A stretch of DNA of 38,829 bases, taken from Candidatus Anaerobiospirillum merdipullorum. GTDB taxonomy: Bacteria > Pseudomonadota > Gammaproteobacteria > Enterobacterales > Succinivibrionaceae. The translations under genes and the position numbers were made by a program. Every line of letters starts with the position of its first letter. The first letter of the stretch is position 1. The stretch covers positions 1 to 38,829 of the forward strand of contig JAHLFG010000027.1 in the NCBI GenBank assembly GCA_018883895.1. Direction: 5' to 3'. The notes below the pieces were generated by a model. That model saw nothing but the letters and a program-made list of their open reading frames with translations, was not told the origin of the DNA and did no database searches. Shown piece by piece: positions 33,104 through 38,829 of the stretch.

Positions 33104-34201
33104 CTACTGTGCCTCCAGCCATTCATCTTCCTTGGCAATTAAGCGATCCACCTCCTTGTGCACCGCATCCACCAACTTATTGCGCGCATCCAAGCTGTCA
33201 AACAGCTCCACGGGAAGATTACGCGCCAGTTTCAAAAATTCCTGTCCTAAGAGTACATCCTCCTCAGGATTGGAGGTTCTTACCTCAGTGCGATATAGGC
33301 CATTGATTTGCAAGGGGGTAATAAAGCGTGACTTTGAAAGTTCCACCGTACGCAACATGAGCTTGGACGAGTCCAACTTTTCTTGTAGTTGCAATACATC
33401 CCCAATGCGATTTTTAAAGCTGACAAACTGTCCTAAGGCTGCATTTAAAGTCTTAGTTTTACTCAGGCGATTGGCGATATCGTTTAAGATGGACTCTTCG
33501 TGAGAGCTTTGCGCCGACATCAGATCTGAAGCTAAGGCCTTAAACATCAGGTCAATGCCCTGCTGTAAATTATCCTCGCCAAAACGATCCTTTAAAAATA
33601 CCAAGAGATCCTGCGGCTCCTGCGGCTTGACCGCGATTTCAGAGTAAGTCTCACTTAACTCCAAGGAGCTGGCAAAGGAAGTGTTTTCCATTGAGCTTAA
33701 CGCATTAAGGCTTGCGGTGATGGCAGGCTTTTCACTGGCAAAAAGCACATCGGCCAAAGCCTTGAGCTCTACCTTTAGCTTTTCATCATCTTCATCTTCT
33801 GCTGCCTTGAGCAAAAAGCCGTAGTTAGAGGCCGGGTGACCTCCTAGCTTTTTTAAATCCTCAAGTAGCTCATTTTTGGTACCGCCCTTTTTCTTCCATG
33901 CGTTAAAGACTTGATTTTGTGCGTTATTATCATTATTTGAAGCCGCCTGTACCATGGCAAGCAGCTTCTCAATTTTAGCCTCCATATTAAGGCGGCTACT
34001 TTTTTGCTTGCGATCTGCAAGCTTGGTTTGCCGAGAATTATCCTTAGCAAAGGTGAGCTCCTCGGCACTGTCGGCTAGTGCAGAGCTTGCGTTCTCCTTA
34101 ACTTGCACACTCATGCCGTGTAACGAGCCGGTAAGAGCGCTCTTAGCTTCTGAGTTTACAATCCCACTATAGGACTGCAGGCCAACATTAGAAATATCCA
34201 T
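33104..34201 (-). CDS. sctW: T3SS gatekeeper SctW (YopN/InvE/HrpJ family, probably TyeA-fused)
   Basis: Controls the switch from translocator to effector secretion. It has 365 residues, close to YopN (293) plus TyeA (92), and no separate tyeA gene follows, so it is probably the fused form as in InvE/SepL. The N terminus is a polar secretion-signal-like region, followed by the HrpJ-type helical domains: SSRLNMEAKIEKLLAMV (about 68-84), LVFLKDRFGEDNLQQGIDLM (about 200) and the C-terminal X-bundle with LARNLPVELFDSLDARNKLV (about 330). It is followed at once by sycN, sctX, sctY and sctV. Confidence 0.88.
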   Translation of the reverse strand: MDISNVGLQSYSGIVNSEAKSALTGSLHGMSVQVKENASSALADSAEELTFAKDNSRQTKLADRKQKSSRLNMEAKIEKLLAMVQAASNNDNNAQNQVFNAWKKKGGTKNELLEDLKKLGGHPASNYGFLLKAAEDEDDEKLKVELKALADVLFASEKPAITASLNALSSMENTSFASSLELSETYSEIAVKPQEPQDLLVFLKDRFGEDNLQQGIDLMFKALASDLMSAQSSHEESILNDIANRLSKTKTLNAALGQFVSFKNRIGDVLQLQEKLDSSKLMLRTVELSKSRFITPLQINGLYRTEVRTSNPEEDVLLGQEFLKLARNLPVELFDSLDARNKLVDAVHKEVDRLIAKEDEWLEAQ

Positions 34202-34218
34202 GAGCTCACCTGTTGCTA

Positions 34219-34491
34219 TTAAATGGCAAGACCGCGAGTGCGTCGAGCGTGGGGCGCACTAACTTGCACCGCATCCTTTTGATCAAAGGCGCGCTCACGC
34301 CCTGCAAGCTCTGCTTTTTGCTTAGCCTGCGCTAAAAGCTCCTGAGCCTTAGCCTCAATTTCCGGGCTGCGGGTAAAGTTGCCTTGATTGTCAGCAATAA
34401 AACGCTTAGTCTTTTCAAACTCCGCGTCAATTTCCTTAATCTGGGCGGTCGCTTCTTCAATAAACTTATCAACTTGCTCTTGAGTAATCAT
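34219..34491 (-). CDS. Small helical T3SS protein, possibly LcrG-like
   Basis: A 90-residue protein: a long charged helix (EQVDKFIEEATAQIKEIDAE), a second helix (PEIEAKAQELLAQAKQKAEL) and a basic tail HARRTRGLAI. LcrG/PcrG proteins (about 95 residues), which bind the tip protein and dampen secretion, end in a similar basic RG--I motif, and lcrG lies beside tip and translocator genes. The match is limited to size, helices and tail, so the assignment is tentative. Its start follows the restored stop of the frameshifted tip-like gene by 2 bases. Confidence 0.55.
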   Translation of the reverse strand: MITQEQVDKFIEEATAQIKEIDAEFEKTKRFIADNQGNFTRSPEIEAKAQELLAQAKQKAELAGRERAFDQKDAVQVSAPHARRTRGLAI

Positions 34492-34493
34492 AA

Positions 34494-35023
34494 TTAGCCT
34501 CCTCTGGACAAAGTCTTTAAGGTTTCATTGGCCGAGCTTATTGCTGAGCTCGCACCCTGAGTATAAGAATTGTATTGGCCCATATAGTCCTGCACAAAAA
34601 CCATTTCCTGCTGCACATCAGAGCTTACCTCCTCCTGTGCTGCCTCCAAGGAGCAATCATGGTATCAAGATCTGTGCGCATCACCTGGCCGTTACCATCG
34701 GTATTGTGGGAAATAGAGTATTTATCCATCACCGCACAAGCTGCAGTCCACTGCGCATTACCTGAGACGGTGACCTTGGAATCATTCTCCTTAAGCCCCT
34801 GTCTTAAGTTGCGCAATTGATTGATAGCCTCGGTAATTTCTGCCGAAGCCTCCTGTTGTGCACGGATACCGTCGATTTTATTTAAAGCCGACTCCTTGTT
34901 GGCTTGGGCAAGCTCCATCTGTAACATCGCATAGATAAACTGCACCGAGCCAGTGGGATTAAGTTGCGACGAGGATATTTCCCTTAGGGTATGCACAGCA
35001 GAGCCTTGAATTGCGTCTGTCAT
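34494..35023 (-). pseudogene. Second EspA/tip-like gene, frameshifted
   Basis: A paralog of the gene at 35064-35876. The N terminus (TGSVQFIYAMLQMELAQANK) matches that gene nearly residue for residue. The frame then runs into a stop after PWRQHRRR at 34625, but a shift of one base near 34650 restores LEAAQEEVSSDVQQEMVFVQ, DYMGQYNSYTQGASSAISSA and NETLKTLSRGG with a stop at 34494-34496, again a near copy of the neighbour's C terminus. Restored length is about 174 residues, lacking the central region of the 270-residue paralog but close to EspA/SseB (about 195). A purine-rich AGGAGGAGG lies just past the shift point. Either a broken gene or, less likely, two reading frames joined by slippage. 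Confidence 0.75.
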
Positions 35024-35063
35024 AATTTCTCCTTATTTAACCTTATGCTTCCAGAACTGTCAA

Positions 35064-35876
35064 TTAACCTCGAGCTAAGGTCTTTAGGGTTTCGTTAGCC
35101 TCGGAAATGGCTGAGCTCGAGCCTTGGGTGTAGGCATTGTACTGACCCATAAAATCCTGTACGAACACCATTTCCTGTTGAATATCGGCAGAAACAGTCT
35201 CCTGCTCGCCTTCTAAATTGGCGATCGCAGACTTGAGCGAATCCAAGGTGATAGCGCCGCCGTTAATTGTTATGCCGGCACTTTCACACATACTCTCCAA
35301 CTTAGTGTAGAGCGATTGCGCCTGTTGCAGGACCTCAAGTCTTTTCGAGAGCACGTCATAGCCGATTTGCACCTCATAATTAAGGTGCTGATGATCGCCT
35401 GCCCCGCCTCTTTGCATATCGAAGATCACCTCTGAGGGCAAGCCATTGATATAGTCCTGTGCCGTCCAAGAGGTATAAACGAGATTGGAATTATCATCCT
35501 TTGCCTCCGCCAGCAAATCCGCCACCTCTTCGACAATCGGCGTCAAGGTCTCCACCTCGGCATCAAGCTCACTTTTAGAAAAGAGAGAGCTCATACCGTT
35601 ATTACCGCCCACCTCGTCAAGTTCCGTTTGCAGATCTTCCATCTGTAGCATCAAATCACGACACTGATTAATCTGTTGGGTATAAGCTTTAGACTGCTCT
35701 TGGGCTGCTTTAATACCGTCAATTTTATCCAAAGCTGCATTCTTATTGCTTTGGGCAAGCTCCATCTGCAGCATGGCATACATAAATTGCACCGATCCGG
35801 TATGTTCAAGATTTGAGACGGACCTATCGCCTAAGGTTTGCACCGATCTTGCGCCTATGCTTCCAATATCTGTCAT
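35064..35876 (-). CDS. T3SS extracellular needle extension/tip protein, EspA/SseB-like
   Basis: A 270-residue secreted coiled-coil protein without a signal peptide. Residues 26-75 form a helix with VQFMYAMLQMELAQSNKNAA and KIDGIKAAQEQSKAYTQQIN, a pattern seen in EspA/SseB/EseB filament proteins; the C-terminal helix reads EMVFVQDFMGQYNAYTQGSS followed by AISEANETLKTLARG. The two helices would pair as a coiled coil, with a variable central part between. Its position before the LcrG-like and gatekeeper genes suits a tip or filament protein (the sctA slot). The family call rests on pattern, not on close similarity. The frame is intact, unlike its neighbour. Confidence 0.6.
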   Translation of the reverse strand: MTDIGSIGARSVQTLGDRSVSNLEHTGSVQFMYAMLQMELAQSNKNAALDKIDGIKAAQEQSKAYTQQINQCRDLMLQMEDLQTELDEVGGNNGMSSLFSKSELDAEVETLTPIVEEVADLLAEAKDDNSNLVYTSWTAQDYINGLPSEVIFDMQRGGAGDHQHLNYEVQIGYDVLSKRLEVLQQAQSLYTKLESMCESAGITINGGAITLDSLKSAIANLEGEQETVSADIQQEMVFVQDFMGQYNAYTQGSSSAISEANETLKTLARG

Positions 35877-35931
35877 GTTCGTTCCCTCTTCTAATGTCCG
35901 GGAAGGCCAGAACTATTCCTCATCCTTAATC

Positions 35932-35952
35932 TTCAGGCTATTTAAGCCTGAA
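35932..35952. other. Hairpin in the leader of the tip-like gene
   Basis: TTCAGGCT / AGCCTGAA, a perfect 8-bp stem with loop ATTTA, about 55 bases before the ATG of the EspA-like gene. No T-run follows on the coding strand, so it is not a typical terminator; it could be a leader structure or an operator. Confidence 0.4.
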
Positions 35953-36039
35953 CGTATCCTGTTTAACATTCCACGCTAAAAAGCATTTTTGTGCGGTGCA
36001 CCTCCGCTCCCGACCGTTTGCAAGTAAGAATTGTTATGC

Positions 36040-36317
36040 AAACCTACTGACACTCTGTTGGCAGGATTAATATTAAGCTTAGGCATGGCAGCCGGGGAAA
36101 TTGTGAGAAAAGCATTTAGCGCTAACAAAGACCGTAGCGTGGCCGTAAGTGGCATGACAATGCCACAGGCTAATACTCTAGCGTTTACCATTAAGCAACA
36201 GATGATAGCAAGAATGGTGGCTACTTTTGCCATCGCGGTGCGCTTTAGCATCTGACACAGCAACTGAGCGTTTAGCAAGCGCTGTCTTGAAAACTGTACT
36301 ATTTCTTCACCGCTCAT
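36040..36317 (-). pseudogene. Decayed, internally deleted copy of the sctU 5' end
   Basis: Starts MSGEEIVQFSRQRLLNAQ against MSGEKTEQPSDKRLRDAREQ of the intact sctU, then loses about 60 codons and rejoins as GIVMPLTATLRSLLALNAFL and SPAAMPKLNINPANR against DIVMPIVAAVII...LIAPKAAMPKLDNLNPAKW. The DNA match is also clear (GGCAGGATTAA, AAGCTTAGGCATGGC) and ends near 36040. The frame stays open to 35976, but the remaining codons no longer match sctU. The upstream DNA is duplicated too: the sequence around the ATG (CCGCTCATGGCGCACTCCG) and at least 150 bases before it resemble the intact promoter region. It is an old duplication remnant 2.1 kb from the original. Confidence 0.82.
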
Positions 36318-36895
36318 GGCGCACTCCGTAATTGATATGGGCTTTATCTTAGCAAAGGCTTTGCGCAAATACTGTAGATACCCTCAAAAAGCGCAGACTT
36401 ATGCAGATTTTTATCTACATTTTGCGTTCCATCACATTTTCTTAAATGTAGTTTCACATTTCTCGACAAACTTGTCAACTACTTTTACAAAACATATCGG
36501 ACCGTAGGGGAAAAGGAGCAAACAGCCCAGCCAATGGTAGCCTTATTAGTGCAAGTGCAAATGGGTTTGACCTTATGTTATGTAGAGAAATTTATTTAAA
36601 ATCAAATAGCACTTAATTTATGTCACTCCCCACGCCGCGTTTTATGCCTTGAGGGCAACTGCATTTAAGCTGGCATTTTTACTGACTAAAGCTCAAATTA
36701 TGCTCTTTATTGTAGTTGCATAATTTGCGTTTAAGCCGGTGGGGCATAAACTGCTTTCTGCCATGCGCCAGATAGGTTTTTGCTCCGTTATCTAAGGTTT
36801 GCACTGCTAGCGCGGCAACAGCCGGGGCTCATCCCCCTTATATCCGCCATCTTTGCCCTATCTTGAAACTGTCAGGTAAAGCGCCTGACTGTACT
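36318..36895. other. Non-coding stretch between the sctU remnant and sctO
   Basis: No credible gene. The part from 36318 to about 36500 is a diverged copy of the region upstream of the intact sctU (compare CAAAAAGCGCAGACTTATGC with CAAAAAGCACCGCCTGTTTA). From 36500 to 36865 I see nothing I can assign, apart from an A/T-rich composition and a loose inverted pair (TTTATG-CCCCAC near 36617 and its complement near 36745). Confidence 0.6.
36871..36889 (-). terminator. Weak candidate terminator after sctO
   Basis: GTCAGG / CCTGAC, a 6-bp stem (extendable by one pair past a mismatch) with a 7-base loop, starting 7 bases after the sctO stop. It is not followed by a proper T-run (GTTTC), so it may be only a 3'-end hairpin. 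Confidence 0.35.
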
Positions 36896-37375
36896 TTAAT
36901 ATGCAGGCTTTTTGGCCCGGAAATCCTCCAGTTCCAAATCTGCCTTATACTCTAAATAGCGTCTTTGCTCAGCAAGCCACAGCTCGCGGTGACTTTCAAG
37001 TTTGGCTTTTGCCTTAAAAGCTAAAGTAACTTGCTCTTTGGCCTTGGTCAGCGCCTGACGCGCTGCCTGTACTTTTTTGTCTAGCGTGACGATATCCGCC
37101 CGCAACAGATTTTCTTTTTCATAGATAAGTCCAATCTCAGAGTTGAACTTAGCTATCTCATTCTGTGTTTTGACGGTATTTAAAATTTCCCGATAGCGTC
37201 TTTCAATCTCCGCGTCGCGAAAAGCCAAATAATCGGCAAGTTCCTGCTTTTTGCTCTCTAGCTCATTTAGCGCCTGGCTTAGCAAAAGCTTGCAATGCTT
37301 TTCCTCGGACTGCGCCGCTTGTAAACGCCGCCCTCTTAAATCAATGAGCATGGCTAAAGGATACTTAGCGGCCAT
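36896..37375 (-). CDS. sctO: T3SS stalk protein SctO (YscO/FliJ-like)
   Basis: A 159-residue, highly charged, almost entirely helical protein that folds as one antiparallel coiled coil (RRLQAAQSEEKHCKLLLSQA; TKAKEQVTLAFKAKAKLESH). SctO is the central stalk linking the ATPase SctN to the export gate SctV. Its sequence is poorly conserved, so the call rests on size (YscO 154), coiled-coil character, the opening PLAMLIDLRGRRL and location in the cluster. It overlaps the end of sctU by 11 bases. In Yersinia sctO follows sctN, so the order here is rearranged. Confidence 0.75.
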   Translation of the reverse strand: MAAKYPLAMLIDLRGRRLQAAQSEEKHCKLLLSQALNELESKKQELADYLAFRDAEIERRYREILNTVKTQNEIAKFNSEIGLIYEKENLLRADIVTLDKKVQAARQALTKAKEQVTLAFKAKAKLESHRELWLAEQRRYLEYKADLELEDFRAKKPAY

Positions 37376-38423
37376 CGGAATTTTCCTTTAATTTAGCCAC
37401 CACCTTGAGCACTTCGGCCACCTGAATTAAAAGATCAGAAGGCACGAAAGCATCTTCCACCCCATCAGCAAAGAGCGCGCGCGCTAAAGCCGGCTGTCGC
37501 ATCACCGGGATCTTTTCCTCTTGTGCCGCCTTAATCATGCGCCGAGCCATTTCGCCCTGCCCCTTGGCAACAATCACGGGGAGCTTAGTTTTGCCCGGCT
37601 CATAATCAATGGCCACCGCATAATGGGTCGGATTGACAATCAGCACCTTGGCCTTGCGCGTTTTAGCCACCGTCGCCTGATTGCTCATCTCCTGATGCAA
37701 CTGTTTACGCTTTTGCTTGATATGCGGATCACCCTCGCTTTCCTTAAATTCCTGCTTAACCTCCTCCATCGACATCATGTGATCCTTGGTGTACTTAAAG
37801 CGCGTATAAACAAAATCAATGGCAGCTAAAACCCCAAAGGCCACCAGGGCGTAAATTATCATGTCATAAAACAGGCTACCGGCCACCCGCCACATCGCCC
37901 CCACGCTGGAGGTTGGGATCTTGAAAATCTCGCTACTATGATCAAGCACGGCCATGTAAACGGCCACGGTTAACACCACCACCTTGAGAATATTTTTGAA
38001 AAACTCAAATAGATTTTTCTTCGAGAAAACCTGCTTGAACCATTTGGCAGGATTAAGATTGTCAAGCTTAGGCATGGCCGCCTTCGGAGCGATGAGAAAA
38101 CCGGTCTGCGCCAACAGCGAAACGAGGGCGGCAATAATCACCGCGGCCACTATCGGCATGACGATGTCAAGGGAGCATTCAATGACCAACGCGCTAATAA
38201 GCTCTAAAGCTTCGTCATAGGGCATGCGGGCTGAGTTTTCAAGGACATAGGAGATTACATCCGAGAGGTTGGCAAAAAAATCGTCGGCACTGGCAATTAA
38301 CAGGCCGGCAACGGCAAAAACCGTGGCCGCCGATACCACCTCGGTGCTCTTGGGAATATCGCCCTGTTCGCGGGCATCCCGCAGACGCTTGTCCGATGGC
38401 TGTTCTGTTTTTTCTCCGCTCAT
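37365..38423 (-). CDS. sctU: T3SS export switch protein SctU (YscU/FlhB family)
   Basis: Inner-membrane export apparatus protein that cleaves itself to switch substrate class. The N terminus EKTEQPSDKRLRDAREQGDI is the family signature, followed by four membrane segments (about 30-50, 75-105, 140-160, 180-200). The linker FKESEGDPHIKQKRKQLHQE precedes the autocleavage motif NPTH at about 264-267 (VLIVNPTHYAVAIDY). The C-terminal domain (VIVAKGQGEMARRMIKAAQE) is complete. Length 352 matches YscU (354). It is the first visible T3SS gene; sctR, sctS and sctT, its usual upstream neighbours, are absent. Confidence 0.96.
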   Translation of the reverse strand: MSGEKTEQPSDKRLRDAREQGDIPKSTEVVSAATVFAVAGLLIASADDFFANLSDVISYVLENSARMPYDEALELISALVIECSLDIVMPIVAAVIIAALVSLLAQTGFLIAPKAAMPKLDNLNPAKWFKQVFSKKNLFEFFKNILKVVVLTVAVYMAVLDHSSEIFKIPTSSVGAMWRVAGSLFYDMIIYALVAFGVLAAIDFVYTRFKYTKDHMMSMEEVKQEFKESEGDPHIKQKRKQLHQEMSNQATVAKTRKAKVLIVNPTHYAVAIDYEPGKTKLPVIVAKGQGEMARRMIKAAQEEKIPVMRQPALARALFADGVEDAFVPSDLLIQVAEVLKVVAKLKENSDGR

Positions 38424-38696
38424 GGCGCACTCCGCAATTGATTAGAGCCTCATCTTAACAAAGGCTTAGCCCTAAAACTTAAGGCAACAGCAAAAAGCAC
38501 CGCCTGTTTACAAATTTTAATTTACTTTTTGGCCAGATTAGCTTTTTAAAAGTAGTTTGATATTTATTGGCAGTAAGTGGCAAACGCTCATATAAAATTT
38601 TTATATGGTGGCACCAAAACAAAAAGATACGAAAATCTACGTTTTACTCAGGCAGTACAGAACTTAGGATCTTTAATGAGAGTATGAATAAATCCA
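38424..38696. other. Non-coding region upstream of sctU
   Basis: No gene is visible. It must hold the sctU promoter; the stretch nearest sctU (to about 38600) is the one duplicated at 36318-36500, so bases kept in both copies, such as ATCTTARCAAAGGCTTWGC, are candidates for regulatory sites. I could not settle on a -10/-35 pair. Confidence 0.5.
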
Positions 38697-38829
38697 CCAA
38701 GTGACCTACTCCCCCACCTTAAGAGGTGTGGGCTTCCTTCTCGTTCAAGATCCCTAATGGGGTCAGTATCAGCGAGCTGTCGCCACTGGTCCAGCGGCCA
38801 AGCAATAAAATTGCATACTGCCTGAGGTT
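38697..38829 (-). ncRNA. Probable right end / omega-RNA scaffold of an IS200/IS605 TnpB element (partial)
   Basis: Read leftward, a bulged hairpin CCCACACCT / AGGTGGGGG is followed by AGTAGGTCAC. This C-rich hairpin with the GGGGAGTAGG motif just after the stop codon is typical of the 3' end of TnpB genes, where the guide RNA scaffold overlaps the coding end. If so, the guide would begin with the bases left of about 38700 (TTGGTGGATTTATTC). The rest of the element is beyond the window. Confidence 0.4.
38719..38829 (-). CDS. Probable TnpB (IS200/IS605 accessory nuclease) C-terminal tail, partial
   Basis: A frame of 36 codons is open from the right edge to TAA at 38719-38721, ending ILTPLGILNEKEAHTS. 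A tail close to KQEAHTS just before a GGTGGGGG hairpin is common in TnpB proteins. The catalytic RuvC part lies outside the window, so this is based on the tail and the hairpin only. Confidence 0.4.
   Translation of the reverse strand, partial: NLRQYAILLLGRWTSGDSSLILTPLGILNEKEAHTS

Noticed and set aside
35976-36368. 130-codon open frame as a new gene
   Set aside because: From residue 18 it matches the sctU N terminus in pieces and the upstream DNA matches the sctU upstream region, so it is a remnant of sctU and not a new protein.
36500-36865. Small RNA or miniature transposable element in the gap before sctO
   Set aside because: The only inverted pair is loose and has no target duplication or terminator, so there is too little to support it.
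1-38829. CRISPR array, tRNA or rRNA genes
   Set aside because: No regularly spaced repeats, no tRNA cloverleaf with a CCA end and no conserved rRNA segments were noticed on either strand.

Overview
The window is a stretch of gammaproteobacterial chromosome, judged from gene content and the style of the pheS/pheT, lipid A and Ysc-type secretion genes. A member of the Succinivibrionaceae is my best guess, but that is inference and not proven here. Almost everything is on the minus strand. No tRNA, rRNA or CRISPR array was seen.

1-8030: the start of pheT (running off the left edge) and pheS form one transcription unit with its own promoter, insulated by a rho-independent terminator. Upstream lies a four-gene unit (GT2 glycosyltransferase, double LAB_N membrane protein, GT39/ArnT-like transferase, UDP-glucuronate-type epimerase). 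Together these look like a pathway that loads a sugar, plausibly galacturonic acid, onto a polyprenyl phosphate and transfers it to lipid A. A divergent iron-dependent alcohol dehydrogenase gene ends at a two-way terminator.

8031-16412: a signalling island. On the minus strand are a periplasmic binding protein, a STAS antagonist, an RsbW-like kinase, a lytic transglycosylase and a membrane-bound PP2C phosphatase: a complete partner-switching module. Facing away from it are a sensor-MFS fusion protein and a translationally coupled 480-residue protein that I do not recognise.

16413-18755: an IS1634/IS4-type insertion sequence lies between 14-bp direct repeats and has landed at the 3' end of a very small ORF.

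18756-38423: a Ysc-family type III secretion (T3SS) cluster whose order follows the Yersinia plasmid: sctC-D-yscE-F-G-J-K-L-N in one block, and sctW-sycN-sctX-sctY-sctV-sycD-sctE-sctB in the other, preceded by two EspA/tip-like genes and an LcrG-like gene, with sctU-sctO further upstream. The machine genes present look intact. The translocon genes do not: sycD carries two frameshifts, sctE an amber codon plus a poly-A frameshift, sctB an in-frame ochre codon, and one tip-like paralog a frameshift. A decayed, internally deleted copy of the sctU 5' end with its upstream region lies 2.1 kb from the intact gene. No sctI, sctP, sctQ, sctR, sctS or sctT is present in the window.

38424-38829: intergenic DNA, then what looks like the 3' end of a TnpB-type (IS200/IS605) gene with its hairpin. 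The visible T3SS block is thus bounded by mobile elements on both sides.
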